NCBI GenBank assembly: GCA_000320545.1
Contig: ADNK01000427.1
Coordinates: 239,001 to 303,000 of the forward strand
Reading direction: 5' to 3'
DNA: 64,000 bases
DNA from: Bigelowiella natans CCMP2755
Taxonomy: Eukaryota > Cercozoa > Chlorarachniophyceae
In this document: positions 12,679-24,527 of the stretch, one piece after another
How positions within the stretch are numbered: the first letter of the stretch is position 1
How the letters are laid out: each line of letters starts with the position of its first letter
Program-made: the position numbers and the translations under genes
The notes under the pieces: model-generated
The model's database searches: none
The model's input: only the letters and a program-made list of their open reading frames with translations
Told to the model about the DNA's origin: nothing

Positions 12679-13326
12679 ATGAGGCTCCCGTTTGGGAAGA
12701 AGAAGGTCAGGGCGCTCTTCGCTTTAGTAATCACCCTTGCTTTTGGGGGCATTGCTGCTGTCAGTATCCTGCGCTCTGATGCCGCACCTTCGCCACATTC
12801 GGCGGGGAATCAGGAGGAAGGCAGATCTGAATTCACCGGCAGTACTCCGGAAGAAGCAACGAAGACCTGCCTGACAGTTAACAAGGGGATTTTCATCGAG
12901 ACATGGATGTCGGGTGTTGGTAAAGACGAGATGATGGCCACATTCTTCTATGCAAATGATGGTTTAGGGAATTACTGGAGCGTTAGCGAGGACGGAGCTG
13001 TGGAAAAATATGTCGAATACGGCACCCTGAAACTTTTCCCTGATGTCCAAGCCAGTAAATTTGGCCCTGGGAAGCATTGTTTAGGAATTGCGAGCGGTAA
13101 AGGGACTTTCGACAACGGGCGCTCTTGGAGAGAGTACAAGGGAACCACGTACTGGAACAGTGCAGACATGAAGACGATTTATTTTGTTCCTATCTACATT
13201 CCAAATACATTTTATACTACCACCAGAGTTGCAGGACCCCATTGTAAAGAAGTACATTCGAAATTAGAGAATGCTTTCAAAGAGCTTGGCATGACCATGA
13301 GCTTGGACCCCTCTTTGTGCCACTGA
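12679..13326 (+). CDS. Intronless signal-anchored protein of unknown function
   Basis: A single uninterrupted frame of 215 residues with a clear ATG and TGA; I do not recognise the family. Seen: a basic N-terminus (MRLPFGKKKVR), one hydrophobic segment at about residues 12-32 (ALFALVITLAFGGIAAVSIL) acting as signal peptide or anchor, a polar Ser/Glu/Gly linker to about residue 55, then a globular region to the end. That region has four cysteines (TCLTV, HCLGI, HCKEV, SLCH), which could make two disulfides, and many aromatic residues, suggesting a small secreted or luminal beta-rich domain. It shares a divergent upstream region with the GST-fold membrane protein. Lack of introns is unusual in this window. 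Confidence 0.8.
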   Translation: MRLPFGKKKVRALFALVITLAFGGIAAVSILRSDAAPSPHSAGNQEEGRSEFTGSTPEEATKTCLTVNKGIFIETWMSGVGKDEMMATFFYANDGLGNYWSVSEDGAVEKYVEYGTLKLFPDVQASKFGPGKHCLGIASGKGTFDNGRSWREYKGTTYWNSADMKTIYFVPIYIPNTFYTTTRVAGPHCKEVHSKLENAFKELGMTMSLDPSLCH

Positions 13327-13958
13327 TCAATGAGGGGAGGAGCTAACAAGCTTCGTGCATCAGCGCTGTAGCCGCAGCTTTGCAAAGCTACATTGGGATG
13401 GCAATTAGGAAAAAATCACATTCATAACATCCATCTCGCATTGTTTGTTCGGCAATGGAGGGTGAAGTTGTTGGAGATTTGTCACAAAGTTGCCACACAC
13501 AGGATTCAATGAAAGGAAAAATGACAAGAATCCAAGATGGACAAACTTGGGCGAAAGCATGCATGATATATATTGATCACTTTCTACCTCACTCAAACCA
13601 CACTAGTGCATCAACTACGATCATTTGTGTGCACTCATGTGGCTTGTAGATGGTGTTCGTCTAACAGCTTCGTCGCATGACGTAAAATTGCGCGCGATGT
13701 GAATGCACGTAGCCCAAGCGAGCAACTGTTGATCAAGTTGAATGCAAATCGCGAAAAAAATTGCAAGTGTCATTGTCCATGCTAGCAACCACTGGAAATC
13801 TCAAGCAAGAGCTTCCACCCACGACTGCTGTATGGATGCATGCAAATGATGCTGAGGCGCACGATGTAGACAATGGCGACACTGCGCTCTGGTGTGGTGG
13901 AAGGAGGAGATTGTGATCGTAGAGATCTTTGATAGTAACAACGCACATGAGTGGCTCT
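13327..13958. other. Intergenic island between convergent 3' ends, with dispersed repeat copy B
   Basis: No credible exon. Contains repeat copy B at 13369-13434 and many TGCATG/GCATGC/CATGCA words (for example around 13555 and 13835). Confidence 0.55.
13369..13434 (+). repeat. Dispersed intergenic repeat, copy B
   Basis: Begins TAGCCGCAGCTT, has the core AGCTACATTGGGATGGCAAT at 13386, and ends in ATAACATCC. It lines up with copy A over about 65 bp with scattered substitutions and small gaps. Confidence 0.65.
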
Positions 13959-16224
13959 TTAATCTAATCCAAATCCTGCCTCCACCCATTTTAGGTTTAC
14001 TTCCCTTTCTGCTCCAGACGTTGCCCAAACTGTAGCTCCGAGGGCCCACTGATACGACATGTGGTGAGAACAGTATATAGGTATGCTCAACCTTCCTCTC
14101 CTACTAGAAATTCTCTTCGTCTTTTCTCTCGTAGTTTCATTCAGAAAATCACCTCAAGTTTTGTACGGTCTATTGTGCTGGTCGGAATCAACTTCAGCGT
14201 CCCCATATTCTCTCCAGCTAAGATTGTTAAAATGTTATTTCTTTACAATGAAAATGGAGGCATTGCCGTACCTATCGCGTCAAAACCCAAGACGGCTTCA
14301 ATAACCTGGAAAATGTTCCACATTCAATCAATCCATCGCCTTAAGCTTTAATATCGAACCATACCTCTAAGATGTAAGCTCCGGCAAAGCAATTTCTCTT
14401 GAGCCTTCTAGCTAGAATGCCTTGATAGAAGTTCACAGCGTCTTTGATATTCATTTCACAGAATCTGAAACCGAATGGAATTGGTCGACGACATCTAATG
14501 ATTGATTTTTGCAAGAAATCAGTTCACGGTTACCTGTTAACGTTTTCAATAAATCGGTTGATTTCACTTTGACCAATTGCTTTGCCATTCCACGGGGTGT
14601 CATTAGAGCTGTCGGACGCCTTGTCCCATGGATGCTTTTTTCCAAGGAAGAAGCGAAAAACATGCTGAAAGTTCTCCGTCGCATATACGATGAGATCCAT
14701 AGGCTCTTTGCTTCGCACTTGTTCCACTTCCAGAGACACTTGACATTTTTTCAAAAAGCTGACTTCAGAAATTGAGCCTGTTAGTTCTTTTTCGATCTCC
14801 TCAGAGCATTTGCTCAGATTGTCATTATTTATGTCCGATTCTTCATCCTCATCGTGGCATGGCGATGCTATATTCTTCATTTCCATATTCTTAAGAAACT
14901 TTTTCTGCAAGAGACAAGAGATTTACAAGACATCACTACCATTGTGTCTTATTGCTTGTCAAACTGCAATTTACCTGTGCCGCTCTCATACCAAAACCTA
15001 AGTAACTTTTTGCATATAACACCTAATACGCGAAAGAGTGAAGCAGTCACTACTATACAAATACGCTTAAAATAGTGCTGCAAACATACCACTGAATTCT
15101 CATTTCCTGTCTCGATACGCATGAAATCGTTTTTTTTCTCGAGATTTTCCCTGGCCCCAGAGCATTGCGAAGGTATTGAAATTGCAACCTAAGAGAGCTA
15201 CTTGAGATTTTCCAGAAAAATTAATCAGATGAGTCTTACAACCTGCATTGATGCCCCCCCCATTTCCAATATTCCCGTTGATGTCATTCGTTGCATTTGC
15301 GGTTGACGATGATGCTTTCCACCCGGCGCAAAATGGCAGGTATCATCATCAGGAGACTCGCGTGTTTCATCACTTGTAATCTTACAAGCTGTATTCGACG
15401 ATGTTTGTTGCACTGGTGGCCAGTCACCATGAAGGTATGTTGCTGCAATCCAAGCAAGTTTGGCCTAGCAAAACGTAACTCGTGGTTTCTTTCATTTACA
15501 CACAACATGACGTTATCTTATACCTCTTCGGCACCAGAGATGACGCGAGCCATGGAATCTCTAAAGAGTAGCGACGAATCCTGTAGCTTATTTCGACATG
15601 TGGACAAAATATTCTCTGCCTGACATACATCATACAGTTGGTTGACCCTTTTATGGTGGACATTCGAGTAATCATCATCACTACTTGTTCGTCGCTGATC
15701 AGCCTCATTCCAGCGGTAGCCCAAAACAATATCGGAGTTTCTAAGCGGTAGTAGAATTTCTGCTTCAACATTTGCAACTTCATTTGAAAAATCCACCGCC
15801 AACATCTTCATCGCCGCCGCCGCCACCACGATCACCACAACCACCATAATTACATACTCGATCGTTGATGCTCCGGAACTAGAGCCTCCGAGAATGAAAT
15901 GACCGTTTCAAGGTACTGCTCTAAAGCACCATTATTTTGAGAATCTACGAATGTATGAAGTCCTGGCGAAGTCCAGTTTGTGCCAATCTATTCACACATA
16001 CAGTCAAACTTAATGCTCCGCTATCTACCGCAACACGTGCTGTGCGAAACCACCTCTTGCCATGAGGGAAGCTTCTGATGAAGATGCTCCCCAAATGAAA
16101 ATACATGGGCTCTAGTGCCTGTGCTTCCCGCATCAACGACCACGACATATCGCTGCAATTGCCCCCCTTCCACTTGCAGTGGAGAAAGAAGCAAGCTGCA
16201 GAATACCATGGCGGCGGCGAGCAT
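13959..16224 (-). CDS. Apyrase (GDA1/CD39 nucleoside triphosphate diphosphohydrolase)
   Basis: Hydrolyses nucleoside tri- and/or diphosphates in the secretory pathway or outside the cell. Twelve exons (16224-16054, 15987-15858, 15740-15685, 15619-15524, 15464-15243, 15188-15090, 15022-14975, 14904-14534, 14464-14365, 14305-14272, 14217-14153, 14048-13959) join with all phases consistent into 493 residues. Apyrase conserved regions appear in order: ACR1 VVDAGSTGTRAHVF (residues about 27-40), the SPGLHTF and EALVPEH region, ACR2 WATAGMRLI, ACR3 VISGAEE followed by LAWIAATYL, ACR4 GILEMGGASMQV, then SYLGFGMRAA, SPCHDE and the C-terminal WALGATVWA. The first residues (MLAAAMVFCSLLLSPLQVEG) form a signal peptide. 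ACR3 Glu and ACR4 Gly-Gly-Ala-Ser are intact, so it is probably active. No clear C-terminal membrane span, so likely soluble, secreted or luminal. It lies downstream of, and in tandem with, the ankyrin gene. Confidence 0.95.
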
Positions 16225-16858
16225 GTCGAAGCTGTAACTAAAATATCAGCTGACTCCTGGAGTTGTTGTGTCTTTTTGTCGCAGCCTATATTTCAAGGGC
16301 CTTTTCTCATTTCTGGGACTTATACTCCTTGTCGCAGGTCATATTTGCAAGAAGGATTGCGCATTTTCGTCCTTTGCTTCTTCTCTTCACCCGAAGCCGA
16401 AGAAAATCGTTCTCGTTGCATGTCAGGAGAGGAGGAGGAGGAGGTCAGAGCTGCTGAGGTCACTTGATCGAACCGACAGCTCAAAACAAAATTCCTAACA
16501 ACAGGTGAGTCACGACCATGCGACGTGATCTGCAGTTGGCCATGAATGAGGTGGCGGTTTGTGCTTGGCAACGAATGGCAATGTGAACCCATCGTGTAGC
16601 AGTGCTGCGACGAGCAATGACGAGCCTGAAACAAAAAAGCGTACACGGTGGCTCATTTTAGAATGTCTGTTATCTGTCTCATTCAGGCAGGCGCACAGTG
16701 GATGTTGCGCGTGTAATCTGATCTACACTAGTGCACATGTCACATCAATGTAGCTCCAGCATGCATGAAATTGCATTATCATTCTGGTGAAGACGTGCTT
16801 GTGATAATATGTGAGATAGCAGTCTTGCGGCATGTGGCAAGCGGCGTATCAACGACAT
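16225..16858. other. Intergenic spacer between tandem minus-strand genes
   Basis: Upstream region of the apyrase gene and 3' region of the ankyrin gene. No supported exon. The right part carries TGCATG-type words (around 16755) like the other spacers. Confidence 0.5.
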
Positions 16859-18086
16859 CTAGCGACGACCATACTGTTGCCCTCTTCGTTGATCCTCATC
16901 GAATATCTGTGTGATAGCCCGACTCAGGATGTCTCGATCTACTAAATAAGAAGAGGCGCCAGGATCCGAAGGCGGGAAGAGAGCGTTGGCGATGTTGCCA
17001 GTTGTTGGTGAATCAAATGTATAGTCACAAACTATCTGGGTTAAGTGTCCATGTAGTCCGCAGAAACGAATGACCCGCTGAGCCATAACTCTGGAAAAAG
17101 ACGATGATAAGTGTAACTTAAAGGTAAAATCTTTTCTTGAATTATTACCCTTGGACGACAATTTGAAGAGAAGACATGCCTGGAGAGGTCGAGGAAGAAG
17201 AGGATTTCTTTTCATCAAAGCCGCATTGTTCCTCTATTGAAGGGTATGTTATTCCAAATAGATCCGCTCGTGCCCCGGATACTTGGGAAAAAAAAATAGC
17301 CAGAAAATATATGCTCGTCATGTCGTACGCTCTCTGCAGCGATAGCTAAAAACGGATTCTGATTGCTCTGACGTTCAATGCAAAAAGGAAGTCGGGGGGA
17401 GGTGATTACCTATTAACGGTAGCACAACTTCTATATTTCCAAAGAACGCTGAGAGCATCAGTGGAAGATCGATCAGACGGACAAGAAGTGCAACCATATG
17501 ACACAATGTGACTAGAAGGGAGTGGCAAGCATCTCCTACCTGCTCCTGTGACAGGTGGATTACCCCATTTATCAACGCTGTTTGGGTCGGCCTGGAAACA
17601 CAGACACACACGCACGCACGCACGCACACACACACGCGAACGCACATAGATCATGATACTACTGGTCATTATATAAATTCCAAGACTGAAGAGGGTGTTG
17701 GAGTATGTTATATCTAGCTTGATCCCCCTCACAATGATCAAAATGTAGAGATCCCTGCTCAAAGCAGCTTCTCTTTGGCAAAATGCTATCACCCCGTGTT
17801 TAAGAAGCAGCTGCAGCACGTCGAGTTGGTTGGAGATTGCCGCGAGATGTAGCGGAGATGCGCGGAGATGGTCCCGGATATTGACGTCGGCTAGACTCTC
17901 GATCAGGAAGCTTAGAGTAGGTGTGGGGAGGGAGGTAAACAGTGAGGAACGCAGGGAAGAATGGCGAGCATTATCCAGGTGTATGGTAGTCGACGACAAG
18001 CATTGAGGAAGTAGTGAAGAAGCTGATGGGAGTCAGCTCTTACATAGATGAAGAAGAAATGGAGAAGGAAGAAGAAGGAAAGGAAA

Positions 18087-18124
<38 letters not shown>

Positions 18125-18442
18125 GAGGCCATCTTTATGTTGAAGACTCTGTTCTCTGTACATTTTTTGATGATGGACAAAACGGAGTGGCTATCCTCGT
18201 CGTTGTCGTCAAACTTCTACTTCTATGTACCGTGCAACATCCACCTGGCCGCTTTCCGCCGCGGCATGCAAAGGTGCTCTAAAGTTGTTGTACTCACTCC
18301 TACAGACAAAACACAGAACAGATAGAGAGAGAGGGGGGGGTGGGGGGGGAGGGAGAATACTGAAGTCGCATGCTTCAACATTCAATTCTTTCGTTCCCCT
18401 CTCCTCCTGCTCCTCCTCCTCCTCTCTCCCCCTCTGTATTGT

Positions 18443-18473
<31 letters not shown>

Positions 18474-19188
18474 AACCTGACATTGACGGACATGATCATC
18501 CCGTACTGTAAGCGGCGGATGCCGTTGATATTGCCTTCTGCCGCATATCTAAACGTGTAAATATATTACAATTAGGAAGATGAGGACGGGGCTGGGTACG
18601 GCGGCAGAGCAATACATGAAAGTAACCCTCCTCCTGTCCGCTACTTGCTGCATGTAACGATGATGAACCTCATCTCCTTCTAATTCCATGCGTCCATACA
18701 AACAGCAGCAATATATCCACGCACCTCAGCAACGAAGACCCATATCTGACTTGAAACGACAGAGGAGATATTTCCCGCGCATACTCCAGAACTTGAGGGT
18801 GATGATGATGAAGAACACAAACATCAAAATTACGAGGGGACAGCCACAAGGGGTGGGGGCAGGAACTGCATAAGGGGAAAACGACTGGAGATATTGACAC
18901 CGTGACTAAGCAAGGAAATATCAAGCAACCAATCTCACCCCCGCCCCCCGACATACGTCAATTGTATTACTTAGACGAACGCACACAGGGTAGAGCATCC
19001 CGCACGCATCCATGATGACGACTTCCGCGGAGTCGTAAGTCTGATCCAAGCCCGCCTCCTTTTTCGCAAATATATTCGTCACGTTGTTGGCATCGTTATA
19101 GTAGCAGCAACAAATAGCAGTGGGAGAGTCAGCCGGTAGAAGCTCTAACGACCCACAGACAGCACACACATACAAAGTATATAAATAG

Positions 19189-19225
<37 letters not shown>

Positions 19226-21207
19226 CCGGATCTTCCTCCTCCTCCTCCTCCTCCTCCTTCTCCTCCTCCTCCTTCTCCTCCTCCTCCTCTTCCACCTGAC
19301 CTCCCATACCATCCGTTCTTCGCTGGCTCTGTGCATCTTCTTTCTTTTCCTCCTCATCCTTCTCCCTGTTTTCATCATCTTGCGTTGAAAGCACGCTGAT
19401 CAATCACCAAATCATCACCAAATCATCACCAAATCATCGTCAAATCATTATCATCATCATCATCATCATCATCATCATTATTATCTTTGCTCAACCAAAT
19501 TTCCGCGTTTTGAAAGCAGAAAGGGGACACGTACAAGCATTCGATAGGTAGCATAATCTGCTACGCTAGAAAACTGAAAGGAAGGAGAAGAGAACGAGCC
19601 AATAGTGACTTCATCTCGAAGACAGTTACTATCATTCATTATTCAGTACTTTTCTGTAATACTTGTTGCATTATATGCGTGGTAACCTATGAGCGCTGAG
19701 TCCTCTAGAGAGGGTGGGTAGGGAGGGGGTGGGAGCGGCGTCAGGCACGAGCTGTTGATGATGGAATCGCTTTTTTGATTCTTCAAGTTGTTCGTCCTCA
19801 GGAAAAGACGATAATGTTGATGATAATGATTGTAATGATGCAGCAGCTCGTGATTCCTGTTTTCGATCTTTTCGTATGCATACAGACGGTCAGACATGGT
19901 ACAAGACAGATTCATACACATACACACACACACACACACAGCTAATATATCATAAACAAGCGATACCCACAAACCAACACATCCACCAACGTCCTTCTGA
20001 GAACGTACTACAGACGCTAACTTAAGTGCTTAATTTGGCTTTCCCGCGCAAGACCTGTTTCCTCCCACAATAGCCTATTCTTCGAGGTTGACTCCGCTGA
20101 CTCCACCTTCCCCTCCCCCCCTTCTTCCACGTCGATGCGGTTGTAGATGCCAGCCAAGATGCCACGGAGGGAGATCGACCATGAACCCTACAAGGATAGG
20201 TTAGTGAAGAATTGAGTCGCATCAGTAGAATGACCTATCAATCAAAATCAAGCTGATTCAATTTAGCATGATGATAGATAATGATGCTATTAAGCGGTGG
20301 GTAGACTCGCGAGCATTGTACATCATTGGAACACGACGGTACGACGATGAATAAATAAATAATACCGAATAAGACGGAGGCTTTAACGGCTGTGCCCCTT
20401 TCTTGCCTTTTGAAGATTTAAGAACCACTGAACGAATTATCGCGGAGCTGAGTTCTCGTGATGAAAATATAGACATTTATGGAAAGTTTTTGGTCCTCCT
20501 CTTTCTCTTTTCCTTCTTCTTTCTAAAATAACAACAATCTTCCTCCTCATCATCGTCATGATCTAGCCCGCACCTTGTCTAACACGCCGAGGAACCGACG
20601 TTACAGAGCCAATGTCGACTGCTCTCATATAATCCGCTAATCTCTCAGCCAGCGCGTCCTTCCGACCCTGTGCAATATAAACACGTATATTATGTCGGTA
20701 TCTCGAAGAATTCAAGGCCTTATTCGATAGGATTCACCTTGGATTTGAGTCCTATTGCTTTCGTAGCGTGCCGGAGCGCCTTGGAAGACCATTTTGAGAA
20801 GGGAGGCGTTGCCTAAAACAGAATTTAATGTAGCTTGGTCAGCTCTTACACATTAGTAGTTCTTCGATGTGGGTGAACGATATCAGACCTTCCGAAATTC
20901 TTCTTTCGTAAGTCCGCGCGATTCATTGCCTTTTTCCGACTTCAAATCATCCCCTCTTTGCACATCTTGCAGCTTTTCTGGGTGGTAGCGATTTTTCGGC
21001 CTAGGCCCCTTCTTTCGTGGAGAGACAGACCTTCGCCTGTGAACGTGCAAACAAAGTCGCAGCAAGGCACCATCGTCGTGAGACGTGTGGGTGGGACATA
21101 ATCAGCGACTCATGCACGACGCGCATAGATCCTCCATCCCCTACGCAAATATACTGCCTAAAAGCAAACGTACAAACATACCCTCGTAGTCCTCCTTTAC
21201 GAGGCAT
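16859..21207 (-). CDS. Ankyrin-repeat protein of unknown function
   Basis: Multi-exon gene. Start chosen at the ATG at 21207: exon 21207-21182 joins in phase to 21036-20889, 20812-20738, 20667-20574, one near 20454-20367 and one ending near 20050. The N-terminus is very basic (MPRKGGLRG, then RRSVSPRKKGPRPKNRYHPE). Middle exons include SISLRGILAGIYNRIDVEEG, an acidic Glu-rich stretch (about 19400-19230) and SAEVVIMDACGMLYPVCVR (about 19010). Ankyrin repeats follow: YAAEGNINGIRRLQ (18550), APLHAAAESGQVDVARYI (18270), ASPLHLAAISNQLDVLQLLL (17850) and ADPNSVDKWGNPPV (17580). The last exons (17290-16859) hold ADLFGITYPSIEEQCGF and a C-terminal segment ending in GQQYGRR with stop TAG at 16859-16861. 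The order of N-terminal region then C-terminal-side ankyrins recalls glutaminases or asparaginases, but their catalytic motifs are not visible, so no function is assigned. Exon borders between 20370 and 17400 are approximate. Confidence 0.7.
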
Positions 21208-21614
21208 TCCTCCCCCTCTTACTGCCGACCGACGAGCCCGGCGAAGAACGAATCTCCGTTCGAGCTTTCGTGTTTGCGACAAGAATTTGACGGTGTCTCA
21301 TCGTATAAAATCCCCTGGTTTTTGATCGATTTACAGGCAATACCGGCATCTGGCGCTTCTCATCGAATAGCCGAACCGAGACGAGAACGCCCCCACCCCC
21401 CATTCTCCTCCTTCTCAGCACAACTATGGGGAAATCAAGGTACGTCGTTCTCGCGCCATTATTCGGTGGTATTAGGGGTATCAGATAAGAAAGGGCGCCC
21501 ATGCTTTGTTAAGAGCGGGTTCGATGATGCATGCGGAGTTGTGCAAACGGCGTCTCTCGCGTGAATGTCATGCACAGTTTCGCTCTTAGGCGGAGGCGGA
21601 AGAAGAGCACCAAG
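21208..21614. promoter_or_regulatory. Shared upstream region of a divergent gene pair
   Basis: About 400 bp between the ankyrin gene start (21207, minus) and the OTUD6-N-like start (21615, plus). The exon holding the plus-strand ATG begins after an AG at about 21579, so the plus gene probably has a spliced 5' leader inside this region. Confidence 0.4.
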
Positions 21615-22526
21615 ATGACGGTAGAGGTGGACGATGGACAAGCTAATGGAGCTCAACATGAAGATGATATGAAAGTGGAAAGGTAGGAGTGTATTGAAAG
21701 ACCTACTCTTGTTAGTTCGACCCATACCCGAACACTCACTCCGTCTGTGCACGCGCAGCTCCGGTTTCAATGCACACGCTCTAGCGTTAGGGCTAAATAA
21801 GGAGTCCACGTCCCTTTCTCGAGGGAAACTCATCCAAAGACATAAACTAGAGTATAAGCTGCTCAGGTATGCGCGTCGTCGTCGTTAATGGGTGAAGGAA
21901 CGGTGCAATGAGCTTTTTTGATTGTCAGGAAAGAGGTCTCCGATCTTCGGAAGCAAAGGATGAAATTTCACGTAACAAGATTCCTTCATTTTCCACTTTT
22001 TCCCTTACCTCCTTAACTACAATGGATGGTGGGGAGAGAAACACGTGTGCATCATCGCATCCTCCCTCGGCCCACATCATATATCATCACCACCGTCTCG
22101 CAATCTACTATCTCAGAAAAAGAAGGCATCTCAGCAAGATAGGCGAAAAGAACTTACAAAAGTAGGCAATTGAGGAGATTAGAAGACAACAGATGTTAAT
22201 AGTTTTGATCCCAAAGTCACTTAAAATGGAGATTGCATTACCGAGTTTCTATGTTAACATAATGGTCAGCGAATAAAGCAAATTCAAAAGGAATTCGAGG
22301 ACAGATGCAAGGAGGAGCTTGAAGAGGTGACAAAATAACGGTGTTAACAATTCTACCGATTAGGTGTGTAGTCAAAAAGCATGGACAGATGATATAACTT
22401 ACCGATGTGCTGCTGTTGCGAATATATCAGTACGATGCCAAAATCCTGAAGGGCGGTGATGAAAAGGAAGTAAAAGCTGATCACGACGATGACCAGAAAA
22501 TGATGGATAATACCACAGCTAAGTGA
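21615..22526 (+). CDS. Short coiled-coil protein resembling the N-terminal half of OTUD6
   Basis: Six exons, 21615-21682, 21759-21866, 21929-21971, 22117-22161, 22279-22326 and 22431-22526, join with every phase matching into 135 residues ending at TGA 22524-22526. Seen: an acidic N-terminus (MTVEVDDGQANG), then a highly charged helical region LIQRHKLEYKLLRKEVSDLR, KKKASQQDRRKELTK and QIQKEFEDRCKEELEE. This follows the layout of the OTUD6A/B deubiquitinase N-terminus (family pattern: RHRKEKKEL, then KKRRKQL, then EKKHEEEL). The OTU catalytic domain that should follow is absent: the frame closes in a hydrophilic tail (DDDQKMMDNTTAK) and no Asp-Cys-His protease motifs appear before the next spacer. 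It may be a stand-alone regulatory paralogue, or alternative splicing could reach an OTU exon I cannot see. OTUD6-type likeness is inferred from pattern. Confidence 0.75.
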
Positions 22527-22663
22527 ATCTTCCACGAGACCACAGTGTTAGTCCTACAATTTAATTACCATGTAGCAATGAATTACAATCTTGAAGGAAC
22601 AAGTATAGCTGATGTGAGCGTTGCGATGCATGTCTAGTTTTGTAGGTCGTCCCTAATAACAAC

Positions 22664-22702
<39 letters not shown>
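22664..22702. repeat. (TC)n microsatellite
   Basis: About nineteen TC units at the left end of the 22527-24527 intergenic island. Confidence 0.9.
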
Positions 22703-22704
<2 letters not shown>

Positions 22705-23474
22705 AATGTGGCATTTGTATGAAATCAATAATTGTCCCACCCCGCACTGTGGATCTGAATGAACACACAAGCTGCGACAAATAAGTCTAAAATTGCTATG
22801 TTAGCATGGGCATGCTTCACACACTTGCTTAACCATTACGATGGAGCATAAAGCTATGCTGCATTGTCATCTGTACCCACTCGCGAATTGAATGCAAGCT
22901 CATGCAATGCGTGTATTGCATGTACGGATTCTAGTGAAACAAGCAGTGGTGTGATCTCGATGCCACATCTGCAGGGACTTCTGCACAGCGCTAAATTGCA
23001 ATTGAAAGCCCCATTTGATCCTAGCAACGAACGGATCTAGAAACGTCATGTATAAATATAACAGACATGACATAGTTTGCACACAAGCAGGGCTTCAAAT
23101 TGAAGCTTCGATATAAAAATTGCGTATTGCACGCGCACGATAGATTTACATTGCATCCCCTTTTAGCATTGTTTGACAAAGTAGCTGTTCCGTTCGCCAT
23201 GCATGTCTACAATTGCGTACGTTCATTTGCGTTGGCCACATGTGGACGCGAACAGTCTGGCTAGTAATGCGCTGGAATATGCAAATTGGCATATGTGCAT
23301 AATACTATGTACACACGTAACTGCTTATATTGAAGTATCACTTGCCTTCGCGTAAGCTTTTTTAGCGCATGCATGTAGATAGTCTTTCAATCCCGCAATT
23401 ACACATACACCAAATAAGTGTTCTGCTCAGATGTTTTATGTATGAGGCGATAGATGTGATGAAGTAACTAAACC

Positions 23475-23500
23475 TTTTCAATAGTCATCCTAACGTAGCT
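23475..23500 (-). repeat. Dispersed intergenic repeat, copy C (inverted)
   Basis: On the minus strand this reads AGCTACGTTAGGATGACTAT and on to TGAAAA. It is identical to the copy A core except for one base. Beyond the core on the 3' side the likeness weakens but keeps TTACTTCATCACATC. Confidence 0.7.
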
Positions 23501-24527
23501 GTGCGCAATACAGTCGCATAAAGGTTATATTCGTGTATGCGGCGTGCATAAGGCATATACGATATATGTGTGCTAGGCTATAGGTACACCAATGGAGCCA
23601 TAAAGCGGCTATAATGCAAAACAGTGGGTATAGCGCTTATTATATGTATTACGCATGCTATATTGCTTAGATCTTTGCCTCCACATTAAGCATAAAGGAT
23701 CTATAGCATATATAGCCTGATATTTATGGCTACATTTGTGCCGTCGTGCATGCTAGCATATATGCGCGTACATGAACTAATATGGAGTATAATTATATAT
23801 GAAGCACCCGCGATAAATATATGTGGGAAACACAAAGTACTCAAATACTAGAGCTTTTATAGGCTATATTTATATTCTGTCGTCCATGTCGCGCAGCAGA
23901 ATGTGTCGCGTTTCGTGCTTATTATTCTTCTTCGGCTGCAATCAGTCGTTACGTCTGGGCAATTCGATTCATGGGGGCATTTAATTGGTTTCGTCGTATT
24001 CTGAGCTAGTAGCGACACTGTTGGTGTTATTCGTATGCTTCGCATTGAAATAGGTGATCCATGTCTTTCACGACATCACACATGCTACATGTTCTCTTCA
24101 CATTGTTCAAGGGATAGCATGACACTTCCAAGATTGCTTCACCCACATATGGGACACATCTATCTCATAGCAGCATTTGGTATTGTTAATCTGCGATACC
24201 TGTAACAAGATAATAGACATGTAATAGACATGTAATACCATATATATAATATATATATGCTATCTATTACTGTGTCTACAATTAAGAGATGCTAGACCAG
24301 CGTTATGTGTCTGTATTAGAGAAGATGGAAGAAAACCAAGATGTTTCAACTGCACAGCTCTTTTTTAATTATTATCGCCGGTTGCTTTCTGCCAATCATT
24401 GCTATGTAGCATGCAGGCGTACTGCTGTCCGTGGGACGCCATATCCACGCTGCATGTCATATGTAAAAATGTTGTAACATTATCACGCATCATTTCTGAT
24501 GAATATAATATATTATATTAATCTTCA

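Larger units (their letters stand above)
22527..24527. other. Two-kilobase intergenic island, palindrome-rich, with dispersed repeat copy C
   Basis: No supported gene. Begins with a (TC)n tract at about 22664-22702, then a long stretch dense in GCATGC, TGCATG, CATATG and CTAGCATA words, for example 23330-23800. Contains repeat copy C at 23475-23500. Confidence 0.6.

Noticed and set aside
16859-21207. Calling the ankyrin gene a glutaminase or asparaginase
   Set aside because: C-terminal ankyrin order is similar, but no catalytic motif of either enzyme is seen in the upstream exons.
22527-24527. CRISPR array or tRNA cluster in the palindrome-rich island
   Set aside because: Repeated words are short and irregularly spaced with no constant repeat-spacer pattern, and no cloverleaf was recognised.
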